Source: Syntrophomonadaceae bacterium (lineage in GTDB: Bacteria; Bacillota; Dethiobacteria; DTU022). From it: DNA of 30,079 nucleotides. The notes under the pieces are model-generated. The model saw nothing but the letters and a program-made list of their open reading frames with translations. It was not told where the DNA came from and ran no database searches. The position numbers and the translations under genes are program-made. Location: the NCBI GenBank assembly GCA_003553895.1, contig PWFM01000170.1, positions 1 to 30,079 of the forward strand, written 5' to 3'. Positions 1-7,242 of the stretch are shown here, one piece after another; position 1 is the stretch's first letter, and every line of letters begins with the position of its first letter.

Positions 1-284
1 AACATGGAACGGCTATAGACGCCAAACCGAATTACGCACTCGCTGCTTAAATAAAGCAGCGCATCCCTCCTTTCCCTGGCCGGGGGAAAGAACAGGGGTG
101 TCAAAAAACCGGCCTACCGTTACAGCGGCTGTCCCTCCGCTGTTGCGGGAAACCTAAAGGGACTGGCAAAGTCGGATCCTGTTCCGGGGAGCCGACAGCG
201 CGAGAAACAAAACCGGGACTAAGCTTGTAGAAGCTTCTGCAGCCAGGCTTTCGGACGCGGGTTCGATTCCCGCCGCCTCCACCA
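1..284 (+). ncRNA. ssrA: tmRNA (transfer-messenger RNA), 5' end missing
   Basis: Rescues stalled ribosomes by adding a degradation tag. The 3' end is an alanine-tRNA-like half: a T arm with GGTTCGATTCC, then CGCCTCC and an encoded ACCA ending at 284. The tag frame is visible near the start: after TAGAC at 16-20, the resume codon GCC (21-23) opens A-K-P-N-Y-A-L-A-A followed by TAA at 48-50, so the finished tag would be (A)AKPNYALAA. The ALAA end is the classic protease-recognition tail. GC-rich inverted segments between 50 and 240 fit the pseudoknot region. The 5' acceptor strand and any promoter lie before the window. Identification is firm; the exact 5' end cannot be given. Confidence 0.96.
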
Positions 285-300
285 ATTAATAAGCAAAAAA

Positions 301-331
301 AAAGCGCGAGCCTAGGGCTCGCGCTTTCTAT
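301..331 (+). terminator. Intrinsic terminator after tmRNA
   Basis: A perfect 12-bp stem (AAAGCGCGAGCC at 301-312, GGCTCGCGCTTT at 316-327) has a 3-nt loop and lies 16 nt after the tmRNA CCA. An A-run precedes it, so it could also stop transcription from the other strand. The U-tract on the plus strand is short. Confidence 0.85.
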
Positions 332-344
332 AATAATGAATAAT

Positions 345-360
345 GGGATCAGGTATTGAA
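345..360 (+). repeat. REP-like half-site upstream of transposase
   Basis: GGGATCAGGTATTGAA matches 14 of 16 bases of GGGGTCAGGTCTTGAA at 6703-6718, the left arm of an inverted repeat elsewhere in the window. It lies about 105 bp upstream of the transposase start. REP-type transposases are usually accompanied by such motifs, so this may be part of the element's left end. No opposing arm is visible here. Confidence 0.45.
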
Positions 361-466
361 ATGCTAGTTTTGAGGAAAATAAATTAGGATTTGAAACGAA
401 AGAATTTGAAAAATACATTACTATTGTTCCTACTTTTCATTGAATCTATGCTATTATATATACATC

Positions 467-1374
467 ATGGCGAGACAATTACGTATCGAATATCTTGGAG
501 CAGTCTACCACATAACAACAAGAGGAAATGCCAGGAACAGTATATTCCGTGATGATCGGGATCGCAAAAGTTTCCTTAAAATCCTCTCCGAGGTTGTCAA
601 TAGATACAACTGGCTTTGCCATGCCTACTGTCTAATGAATAACCACTACCATCTCCATGTAGAAACACTCGAAGGCAATCTTTCCCAGGGTATGAGGCAG
701 CTTAACGGTATCTATACCCAGCGATATAATAAAAGCATGAACATGTGGGGCATGTCTCCCAGGGGAGGTATAAGTCTATCCTGGTGGACAAAGAAAACTA
801 TCTCCTGGAGTTGTGTCGCTACGTGGTGCTTAATCCGATCCGGGCCAAACTGGTGGAGTTACCTGAACAATGGCAGTGGAGCAGTTATCAGCACACAGCA
901 GGACGTGACGAGCCCCCGGAATACCTTACGGAAAGCTGGATTCTCGGCTTCTTTGATACCAACAGGTTTGCTGCTCAAGAGCAGTACCGCAAATTTATCA
1001 GGGATGGTATAAGCAGTAAGCTGCCATCGCCCTTGAAGGATCTTGAAGCTCAAGTATTGCTGGGAGACGCTGAGTTTCTATTTCGGTTCAAAGCTTTGCT
1101 CCAGGAAAAAGAGGGTATAAAAGAGATACCGCGGAATCAGAGATATGCCAGCCGCCCCGGACTTGAAAAAATCTTTAGGGAAAGCCTTAATCAATCAAAA
1201 ACTATAAGAGATGAAAAGATATATGAAGCCAGTGTTACATATGGTTATACCCTGAAGGAGATATCTGATTTCCTTGGTATTCACTACACCACGGTCAGTA
1301 AGGTAGTGCGGGAGATAGACCTGCTAAATGACCCGCTGGCCCTGCATGACCGCATGATTCGAGAAGGAGGATAA
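467..1374 (+). pseudogene. REP-associated (Y1/HUH, IS200-like) transposase, frameshifted
   Basis: Family COG1943: a single-strand HUH endonuclease related to IS200 TnpA. The N-terminal part starts at ATG 467 (MARQLRIEYLGAVYHITTRG) and carries the HUH motif in MNNHYHLHVE and a likely nucleophile Tyr in IYTQRYNK. The reading then has to move to the frame used from about 733 on (KHEHVGHVSQGRYKS, LVDKENYLLELCRYVVLNPIRAKLV), which continues to TAA 1374 and ends in a helix-turn-helix (KEISDFLGIHYTTVSKV). One missing A in the AAAA run at 731-734 explains the break. The slip site (T AAA AGC) is not a good programmed-frameshift heptamer, so decay or a sequencing indel is more likely. The 3' end holds the ribosome binding site of the next gene and ends 2 bp before it. 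Confidence 0.85.
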
Positions 1375-1376
1375 TT

Positions 1377-2129
1377 ATGAAGACATTTCAGGAGTTAATG
1401 ACAAAAAAGTCAACACTCAAGGGCCTTTATATCACAATGGAAAATCCAACGATCATAGAACTTGCCAAGGTAGCCGGTTATGATTTCGTTAGAATTGACG
1501 GAGAGCACCATCTTTTTGACAACGCCACCTTGGCCGAGATTATCCGAACTGGAACAAACCTTGATCTCCCCGTTCACATGAGGATTGCTGATCTGGAGGA
1601 TATCACACAATTGCTCGATTTTGGCCTGACCGGGATTGTCGTTCCAAACTGCAATACTGTTGAACGAGCTAAAGAAGCGATCCAGTTAGTTAAGTTTCAC
1701 CCACTGGGGGCACGCGGTATAGGCGGGGCAACCCGTGCTGTTCGCCTAGCCGGTTGCAGTTTAAAAGATTATGTAAAAAAGGCCAATGATATCGTTGTAC
1801 TGACCATACAGATCGAGGATGCCCGGGCTTTGGATTGCCTGGATGAGTTGCTCAGCCTGGACGGTATTGATATGGTTACAACGGGGACCGCCGATTTGTC
1901 GCAGTCGATGGGTATTCCTGGTCAAAATAATGATCCACGAGTAACAGAGATAGAGAATGTTATAATTCGCAAAACTCTTGAATATGGGAAACAGCCTTGC
2001 ATTAAAGTTGGTAACCGCAGCAGATATGATCAGCTGGTATCCTGGGGAGTCAAAGTTTTTAATGTGGGCAGAGATGAAGCACTGCTGCAAAATGCCATGA
2101 TTAAATCTTTGCAGGAATACGATGAATAA
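1377..2129 (+). CDS. HpcH/HpaI-family aldolase
   Basis: Class II (metal-dependent) pyruvate-type aldolase, 250 aa, cytosolic; the family cleaves 4-hydroxy-2-oxo acids to pyruvate or a similar oxo acid plus an aldehyde. Visible family marks: DGEHH at residues 41-45 (catalytic His), HMR near 67-69 (substrate Arg), QIED at 145-148 (metal Glu) and GTADLSQSMG at 170-179 (metal Asp). The length is typical. The ATG is preceded by GAAGGAGG about 6 nt upstream, inside the end of the transposase gene. A D-2-hydroxyacid dehydrogenase follows 104 bp downstream, so the pair may work on the same oxo/hydroxy acid, but that is inference. The exact substrate cannot be read from the sequence. Confidence 0.88.
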   Translation: MKTFQELMTKKSTLKGLYITMENPTIIELAKVAGYDFVRIDGEHHLFDNATLAEIIRTGTNLDLPVHMRIADLEDITQLLDFGLTGIVVPNCNTVERAKEAIQLVKFHPLGARGIGGATRAVRLAGCSLKDYVKKANDIVVLTIQIEDARALDCLDELLSLDGIDMVTTGTADLSQSMGIPGQNNDPRVTEIENVIIRKTLEYGKQPCIKVGNRSRYDQLVSWGVKVFNVGRDEALLQNAMIKSLQEYDE

Positions 2130-2233
2130 CTTTTTTTATAATGGGGTGGGGTAATTAATTCTATATCCCGTTTATATAAAGTACTAAGTTATTTAATAAG
2201 CTTAACAAGGTAATAAAGGAGATCTATATCAAG

Positions 2234-3220
2234 ATGAATTATTATAAAAAAGTCCTGGTTACCATTCCTTTTCAACCGGATATAATAAAAGGTTTTCACG
2301 ACTATCTCGACAAACTACAGGAAAAAAATTTCGAGGTAATCGTAGATCACAGGTACAGAACCCTTACAGAGGATGAACTAATTGAACAACTGTCCGGTGT
2401 TTATGCTCATGTGGTTTCTTTAGAGACTGTAACAGAAAAAGTAATTCAGGCCGCAGATTCTTTAAAGGTAATTTCCAGGATGGGCGCCGGCTATGACCGG
2501 GTGGATGTGAAAGCTGCTACCAGGCATGGAGTGGCGGTGACAGTTACTCCCGGAGCTAATGCTGAACCTGTCGCTGAGTATACGGTAGCGTTGATGATGT
2601 CCCTGGCAAGAAGAATAACTGAAATAGATCGAATGTCAAGGCGGGGTATATGGAAAAACTATTTTGGCACCTCCCTCAGTCAAAAAACCCTGGGAATCAT
2701 CGGCTTGGGAAACATTGGCAAACAAGTAGCAAGGTATGTTTCCGGTTTTGATATGAAAATACTAGCATACGATAAATTCAAGGACGAAGAGTATGCCGAA
2801 AAGTACAATATTTACTACTGTTCTGTTGATGAACTTGTCAAAAAGAGTGACTTTATTACGATAAGTGTTCCGCTGGACGCTACTACCCGTAATTTGCTTG
2901 GCGAGAGAGAATTTAACCTGTTGAAACCCTCCGCCATGCTCATAAACTGTGCCCGTGGTGGAATAGTTGATGAGGTTGCGCTTTTTGAAGCATTAAAAGA
3001 TAAAAGAATAGCTGGAGCGGCTCTAGATGTTTTTAAGGAGGAGCCCGTTAACATGGACAATCCACTTCTTACGTTGGATAATGTCATCATTTCTACGCAT
3101 ACTGCGGGGAAGACATACGAGGGTAGGGGCAAAGTTATTGAAATGGCTTTCCAGAATGTTGTAGACGTTTCTGAAAACAGGGCTCCAAAAGGTATTGTCA
3201 ACCTTGAGGCTCTTGATTAA
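2234..3220 (+). CDS. D-isomer 2-hydroxyacid dehydrogenase (phosphoglycerate dehydrogenase-like)
   Basis: NAD(P)-dependent interconversion of a 2-oxo acid and a D-2-hydroxy acid; 328 aa without the C-terminal ACT/ASB domains of true SerA. The nucleotide-binding motif GIIGLGNIGKQVA is at 154-166, with acidic residue D180 after it. Catalytic residues are R241 (NCARGG), E270 (FKEEPV) and H289 (STHTAGKT). The more usual context of the His is PHxA or PHIG, so HTAGKT is slightly unusual. The N-terminal substrate domain holds the conserved SRMGAGYDRVD stretch. A GGAG lies about 12 nt before ATG 2234. Similar lengths occur in glyoxylate, hydroxypyruvate and D-lactate dehydrogenases; substrate unknown. 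Confidence 0.88.
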   Translation: MNYYKKVLVTIPFQPDIIKGFHDYLDKLQEKNFEVIVDHRYRTLTEDELIEQLSGVYAHVVSLETVTEKVIQAADSLKVISRMGAGYDRVDVKAATRHGVAVTVTPGANAEPVAEYTVALMMSLARRITEIDRMSRRGIWKNYFGTSLSQKTLGIIGLGNIGKQVARYVSGFDMKILAYDKFKDEEYAEKYNIYYCSVDELVKKSDFITISVPLDATTRNLLGEREFNLLKPSAMLINCARGGIVDEVALFEALKDKRIAGAALDVFKEEPVNMDNPLLTLDNVIISTHTAGKTYEGRGKVIEMAFQNVVDVSENRAPKGIVNLEALD

Positions 3221-3312
3221 AACAAGACGAAAAGCCTTTCTACCTTGATAGGGAAATCTGTTTTCGCTCAAAAAACCTGGATTATCCCTCCTACAGGTAG
3301 GTTTTGATTCTA

Positions 3313-3341
3313 TTGCTTAATAGATCTCTATTTGCTATAAT
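3313..3341 (+). promoter_or_regulatory. Sigma-A type promoter of tRNA-Ala
   Basis: TTGCTT (3313-3318), 17-bp spacer, perfect TATAAT (3336-3341), ending 10 bp before the tRNA. The spacing predicts transcription starting a few bases from or at the mature 5' end. Confidence 0.75.
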
Positions 3342-3351
3342 ACCCCTGCGA

Positions 3352-3427
3352 GGGCGTGTAGCTCAGTTGGGAGAGCACTTGGCTCGCATTCAAGAGGTCA
3401 GGGGTTCGAATCCCCTCACGTCCACCA
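3352..3427 (+). tRNA. tRNA-Ala (anticodon CGC)
   Basis: A 76-nt cloverleaf with encoded CCA. The acceptor GGGCGTG pairs with CACGTCC and includes the G3-U70 wobble that marks alanine tRNAs. D arm GCTC/GAGC; anticodon loop CTCGCAT gives CGC, reading GCG; T arm AGGGG-TTCGAAT-CCCCT is fully paired. Confidence 0.95.
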
Positions 3428-3430
3428 GGT

Positions 3431-3471
3431 AAGGGTTTTCGGGCGTCGAGGATTGCCTGAAAACCTTTGTC
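3431..3471 (+). terminator. Hairpin terminator after tRNA-Ala
   Basis: AAGGGTTTTCGGGC (3431-3444) pairs with GCCTGAAAACCTT (3455-3467), with one bulged G and one G-U pair; TTTGT follows. It is placed 3 nt after the CCA. Confidence 0.6.
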
Positions 3472-3511
3472 GTAGATGACTAAAAAGGCAAAGTAGAATG
3501 GAGGTCTATAA

Positions 3512-4942
3512 ATGAATACAGGTATTACCAGGCACCCTCTGGGCATTGCCCTGATTGCCGTAGTGTTTATCACTATGATTTTTGTGCTTTCCGCATGCGA
3601 CGAAGGTCCGGGTAACGGGACTGTCGAAGAGGGTGCAATAACTGTACCGGATGACTATTCATCAATCCAGGACGCTATAGATGCGGCGGAAGACGGAGAT
3701 GTTATTGTCGTTAGTACCGGAACTTACAATGAAAACATCAATTTTGAGGGAAAAAATATTACCCTGCGCAGCACCAATCCTGAAGATCCAGATGTCAGGG
3801 AGCAGACCGTAATAGACGGTGGGCGTACCGGTTCAGTGGTTACGTTTGAAAACGAAGAAAGTGAAGAAGCTGTAATATCTGGTTTCACCATCACCGGCGG
3901 AGGTGGTACCAGGACCACCCTTGAATTCGTAGTTGAGGGTGAAACGAGGGAAGAGCAAGCTTATTATGGTGGTGGGATGATAATCATTAACGGTAGTTCT
4001 CCCACTGTGTAAAACAATACTTTTGTTAAAAATGTAGCTGAAAGAGGCGGAGGGATCATGGTTCATGAATCTTCTCCGATGATCAGCAATAACAACATTA
4101 AAGACAATACTTCAACCGGTGGTGGCGGAGGCCTCTTCCTCGCCCATTCATCAGCAGTCAGCGTGAACAACAACGAAATATCCGGTAATGTAGCTGAAAG
4201 AAGCGGTGGTGGAATTGCTGTCAGCGGCCAGGGTGATGAATCATCGATCTTAGAAGGCAACACCATTTCCAATAACCGCGCTCAGAACGGTGGTGGTTTT
4301 TCGATTTTTGAGGCTGAGCCGGACATTCTCAACAACACTATTCTTGACAATATTTCTCATCAGTCCGGTGGAGGAATGTATATCTTTAGAGCTTCCCCCT
4401 ATGTATCAGGTAATGATCTGAATGATAATACCGCAGATTCAAGGGGGGGCGCACTAGCTGTTTTCTACGAATCATCACCGCAGTTTGAGAATAATATGAT
4501 CATCGGCAATAACGCAGTTGATGCGGGGGGAGGAATAATGGTTTTTATGAACTCCGATCCCATATTTGACAATAACGTAATTTCCGATAACCGGTCCCGA
4601 AATGGTGGCGGAATAGTTGTTATTGATGGATCAGCACCTGAATTTACTGCTAATGAGATTTCCAGCAACAATTCGGAACGAAATGGTGCCGGTGTTTATG
4701 TTCAGGCCGCATCGGCTATTTTCGATAATAACAACATCAGTGACAATGACGCCCGGCGAGACGGTGGAGGAGGGTATGCAGCTGTTGAAGCTGTAATAAC
4801 TTTAACCAACAACATATTTGAAAATAACAGAGCCAGTAATGGAGGAGCTGTATTTTTGCTTGAGGAAGCAGTACTCGAATTGAGTGATCCTGATGATAAC
4901 ACCTATGACGGTAATGCTCCGGATGATATAAGAGAAGAGTAA
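3512..4942 (+). pseudogene. Parallel beta-helix repeat lipoprotein, split by an in-frame TAA
   Basis: Exported lipoprotein of about 476 aa if read through. The N-terminal signal ends in a lipobox (VLSAC, Cys about residue 29). A DUF1565/NosD-like opening follows (VPDDYSSIQDAIDAA, SGFTITGG). Then come many 22-24 residue turns of the pattern NN-I-x-x-N-x(5-8)-GGGI-x-V-x-x-(S/A)-x-P, typical of right-handed beta-helices (PbH1). TAA at 4010-4012 interrupts the frame right after NGSSPTV. The same frame continues with NNTFVKNVAERGGGI to the stop at 4942, so a single base change from a sense codon explains it. A GGAGGG 4 nt before ATG 4058 might allow separate translation of the second part. Function unknown; such proteins are usually cell-surface or carbohydrate-binding. 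Confidence 0.8.
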
Positions 4943-5016
4943 TCATGTTGCTGCTTGCAGAAATATCGATCGCTGATTTACATAAGGAATGAGTCATTTT
5001 AAACCGGAGATGTCAT

Positions 5017-5060
5017 AATGGCTGCTCGATGCTGATTCGGGCAGCCATTTCTTAAATTGA
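5017..5060 (+). terminator. Hairpin terminator after the beta-helix gene
   Basis: AATGGCTGC (5017-5025) pairs with GCAGCCATT (5041-5049); TTTCTTAAATTG follows. It lies about 75 bp after the lipoprotein stop. The rest of 4943-5221 shows no convincing gene. Confidence 0.6.
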
Positions 5061-5221
5061 TTCTACTTTTTGATAGCTTAAAGAATGTTTTTGATTTGTA
5101 ATAAATTTGTAGAATCGGTTTTTTACAATAGGGCAAATTGCTGCAGACGGTTATACCTTTATCCGTATACCACCTTACTTATATTGTCCTAGGGTAAGTA
5201 GATCTGGACTGCGTATGAAAC

Positions 5222-5449
5222 ATGGATGAAGAACAGGGACAAATCAATTCTCTTGCATTCATGCGTGAAAAGCCCATACGTTTATGGGTCATTACAATAT
5301 AGCAAAACTGTGGAAAAGATGATGAAGATGGTGTTTATTGCAAACTGGATCAGGAAGATCTGACTGAGATAGAAGGAAAGTTAAATAAACCGCCCGACCA
5401 ACCACTGTCAGTTAAGTCGGGCTATAAAGAGGTTTACAAATGCAGATAA
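5222..5449 (+). pseudogene. Possible decayed small reading frame with an in-frame TAG
   Basis: From ATG 5222 one frame reads MDEEQGQINSLAFMREKPIR..., meets TAG at 5300-5302, then continues as QNCGKDDEDGVYCKLDQEDL... and ...KSGYKEVYKCR to TAA 5447-5449, overlapping the start of msrA. The part after the TAG has a protein-like make-up (acidic/basic, no runs) but no start codon of its own. No good ribosome binding site precedes 5222. No family recognised. It may be a relic, a chance frame, or the product of a sequence error. Confidence 0.3.
5392..5422 (+). promoter_or_regulatory. Stem-loop just before the msrA ribosome binding site
   Basis: GCCCGAC (5392-5398) pairs with GTCGGGC (5416-5422) around a 17-nt loop, ending 3-4 nt before AAAGAGG, the likely msrA ribosome binding site. 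It could influence initiation or end upstream transcripts, but no U-tract follows. A role is inferred from position only. Confidence 0.35.
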
Positions 5450-6270
5450 CTAAAAGGTTTTCTTACCCGATATTAGTTTTAGGTTTACTAGCCATGACTA
5501 TGCTAATAATTGGTGGCTGTAATGATGATAGGGATATCTCACTAAATAGTGATGATTTAGAGATAGATTTTGAATCTGAAAATGGAAAGGATCATAAAGA
5601 TATGGAACACGAAAAGGCTTTTCTTAACGATTCTGTACCTCCTCTGGATTTAAAGGTTCCGGTAAAACTGGAAACGGCGACCCTCGGTATGGGCTGATTT
5701 TGGGGTCCGGATGCCCGGTTCGGGCAGATAGAAGGCGTTTACAGGACCAGGGTGGGTTATGCCGGTGGAACCCTGGAAGATCCTACTTATCATAATCTTG
5801 GAGATCATACCGAAGTTTTTCAGATTGACTTTGATCCCGAGATCCTGTCTTATGGAGATATTATGGAGATATTTTGGGAGAACCATAATCCAGCCGCTAG
5901 AAGTTGGTCCAGGCAGTATATGGCCATGGTTCTTTATCATAACGAAGCACAGGAGGAAGTGGCCCGAGAAAGTAAAAAAATGTTAGAACAGCGGCTGGGC
6001 ACCAGAATCCATACGGAAATTCAATCCCTGGACAGGTTTTACCTGGCTGAAGATTACCATCAGAAATATTACTTGCAAAACGTGGAGGAACTGGCCGTTG
6101 AAATAAAATCCTATTACTCCGATATTGAGGGCCTGGTTAATTCGACACTTGCAGCCCGCCTGAATGGTATTGCCGGTGGTTACGGCGATCCAGCCCTTTT
6201 GGAGAAAGAACTTGAAGATTACGGTCTGTCCCCTCGCGGCAAGCAAATAGTGCAGGATGTGGTTTATTAA
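5440..6270 (+). CDS. msrA: Secreted peptide-methionine (S)-S-oxide reductase, predicted selenoprotein (Sec at residue 86)
   Basis: Reduces methionine-S-sulfoxide in proteins. The frame from ATG 5440 (AAAGAGG upstream) has a lipoprotein signal with lipobox IIGGC (Cys27), an acidic linker, then ATLGMG followed by TGA at 5695-5697 and, in the same frame, FWGPDARFG. In MsrA the catalytic site is GCFWG, so the TGA sits exactly at the catalytic Cys. Downstream family marks are intact: GYAGG, PTYHNLGDHTE, NHNP, FYLAEDYHQKYYLQ. No Cys occurs after the lipobox, so there is no resolving Cys, as in described clostridial Sec-MsrA proteins. A hairpin follows the TGA at the spacing of a bacterial SECIS. 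Product 276 aa including Sec. An ordinary annotation would split it into an 85-aa piece and a truncated MsrA. The alternative, a nonsense mutation hitting precisely this codon, is much less likely. Confidence 0.9.
5698..5730 (+). promoter_or_regulatory. bSECIS-like hairpin for UGA recoding in msrA
   Basis: TGCCCG (5712-5717) pairs with CGGGCA (5721-5726); read as a 5-bp stem the loop is GGTTC, beginning with G. The loop lies about 20 nt after the TGA, inside the 16-37 nt range described for bacterial SECIS elements that bind SelB. It is within the coding sequence, as required in bacteria. Confidence 0.7.
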
Positions 6271-6394
6271 ATTAAATACATATGAATTAATGAACTACTG
6301 ATTTTTATAATTTAAATTTTTAAACAGCTACAACTAAGCAGAATTCTTCTCTATGATCTTTGGTAAAACTAAAGTTATTTTTATAGTTCTGCTT

Positions 6395-6428
6395 AAAAAC
6401 AGGGCATGGAAAGTTGCCCTGTTTTTTT
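6395..6428 (+). terminator. Strong intrinsic terminator downstream of msrA
   Basis: AAAAACAGGGCA (6395-6406) pairs with TGCCCTGTTTTT (6415-6426), loop TGGAAAGT, and the T-run continues to 6428. A second possible stem, AGCAGAA (6337-6343) with TTCTGCT (6387-6393), lies just before it. The gap 6271-6616 otherwise holds only the promoter of the following tRNA. Confidence 0.9.
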
Positions 6429-6546
6429 AATTTCATAAAAATACATTTACAGGAATAAATGTAGCTATTGAAAATGGCTTATATATTAAACCCTTGCAGG
6501 TTTGGGTAAGAGTGGTGTCACACTTATTTCATCTCACCTTTTGGTA

Positions 6547-6555
6547 TGCTATAAT
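6547..6555 (+). promoter_or_regulatory. Extended -10 promoter of tRNA-Val
   Basis: TGC followed by TATAAT (6550-6555) about 60 bp upstream of the tRNA; no good -35 (TTTCAT at the expected place). Confidence 0.5.
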
Positions 6556-6616
6556 GATGACATTAGCAGGCGGTACGATATTCCTAGCTATATATATTTG
6601 TAACATGAAAAATTAT

Positions 6617-6691
6617 GGGGACGTAGCTCAGGGGGAGAGCGCTTGATTCACATTCAAGAGGCCGTGGGTTCAAAACCCTCCGTCCCCACCA
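6617..6691 (+). tRNA. tRNA-Val (anticodon CAC)
   Basis: A 75-nt cloverleaf with encoded CCA: acceptor GGGGACG/CGTCCCC perfect; D stem GCTC/GAGC with a short 7-nt loop; anticodon stem CTTGA/TCAAG with loop TTCACAT, anticodon CAC reading GTG; A73 as in valine tRNAs. The T arm GTGGG-TTCAAAA-CCCTC has a T-T mismatch at the second pair. Probably functional but lower quality than the alanine tRNA. Confidence 0.85.
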
Positions 6692-6701
6692 AAAGACAAA
6701 T

Positions 6702-6745
6702 AGGGGTCAGGTCTTGAATTGTCACTTTTTCAAGAACTGACCCCT
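6702..6745. repeat. Short inverted repeat (REP/MITE-like)
   Basis: AGGGGTCAGGTCTTGA (6702-6717) and TCAAGAACTGACCCCT (6730-6745) are inverted copies (15 of 16), separated by 12 nt. The left arm matches the half-site at 345-360 before the transposase. It lies between tRNA-Val and the minus-strand small gene, and read on the minus strand it is followed by a T-rich stretch, so it may also end that gene's transcript. Confidence 0.7.
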
Positions 6746-6769
6746 CCATTAACATAAAATGATAAAAAA

Positions 6770-6931
6770 TTAGGCCGTTTCTGGTTTAGGTTTGATTAAT
6801 TTGTCTTCTGCTAATTTAATGATTTTATCGTCGCTAAGTCTTTTGCATTGATATTTATTATCGGCCGTTATTGCAACTATTTCATATTCTATGCCAAATC
6901 TTGATTTAACTTTATCGCCTACCTTGAACAT
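6770..6931 (-). CDS. Small hypothetical protein (53 aa)
   Basis: Starts with ATG at 6931 preceded on the minus strand by AGGAGGGG about 7 nt upstream, an excellent ribosome binding site. It reads MFKVGDKVKSRFGIEYEIVA and continues with many Lys/Asp residues to ...KPKPETA. The opening VGDKVKSRFGIEYEIVAI resembles short SH3-like beta-barrel proteins that start with a FxxGDxV strand, but I do not assign a family. No signal or membrane segment. Cytosolic, function unknown. Confidence 0.7.
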   Translation of the reverse strand: MFKVGDKVKSRFGIEYEIVAITADNKYQCKRLSDDKIIKLAEDKLIKPKPETA

Positions 6932-7191
6932 ATAGATCCCCTCCTGGAAGTTTTTTAAATCCCATAAAGCACCTAAATGTTCAGGTCACAAAGATGGTCA
7001 GGCTCCTTTTTCTCTCTTCTTTGTCTGCAATGCACATTGTCAGGCGAAGTTCTTTTATTGCGTTAATTTTATCTTCATTGCGACAACTCTTCTGCTTGTA
7101 GCATACCACAGCTTAATGTAACGATCAATTCAAAAACTTCCTGCCATAAAATAAAAAGTGGATGTTTTGAAATTTTTAGCGCCGTTTTATG

Positions 7192-7200
7192 TGGTATAAT
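7192..7200 (+). promoter_or_regulatory. Extended -10 promoter for the M28 peptidase gene
   Basis: TGG followed by TATAAT (7195-7200), 43 bp before the start; the -35 region is T-rich (TTTTTA at 7173-7178, 16-bp spacer). The rest of 6932-7191 shows no gene I can support. Confidence 0.55.
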
Positions 7201-7242
7201 ATCGTGGCTTTGTGGTGGTGCGTATAATAGGAGGGAATACTT

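Noticed and set aside
262..284. Attachment-site duplication of the tmRNA 3' end
   Set aside because: I looked for a second copy of the CGCCGCCTCCACCA end in the window and did not see one; no integrase gene either.
101..418. Minus-strand frame over the tmRNA
   Set aside because: Same type of artefact, antisense to structured RNA.
720..760. Programmed -1 frameshifting in the transposase
   Set aside because: The site T AAA AGC lacks a tandem slippery heptamer, and slipping back would place the P-site tRNA on TAA; no clear downstream stimulator was seen.
3328..3573. Minus-strand frame containing GREGIRTPDLL
   Set aside because: A well-known artefact of translating across a tRNA gene; it covers tRNA-Ala.
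4010..4012. Recoded stop in the beta-helix gene
   Set aside because: TAA is not a selenocysteine or pyrrolysine codon in bacteria; a mutation or error is simpler.
5300..5302. TAG as a pyrrolysine codon
   Set aside because: No known Pyl protein family, no pyl genes in view, and the frame itself is doubtful.
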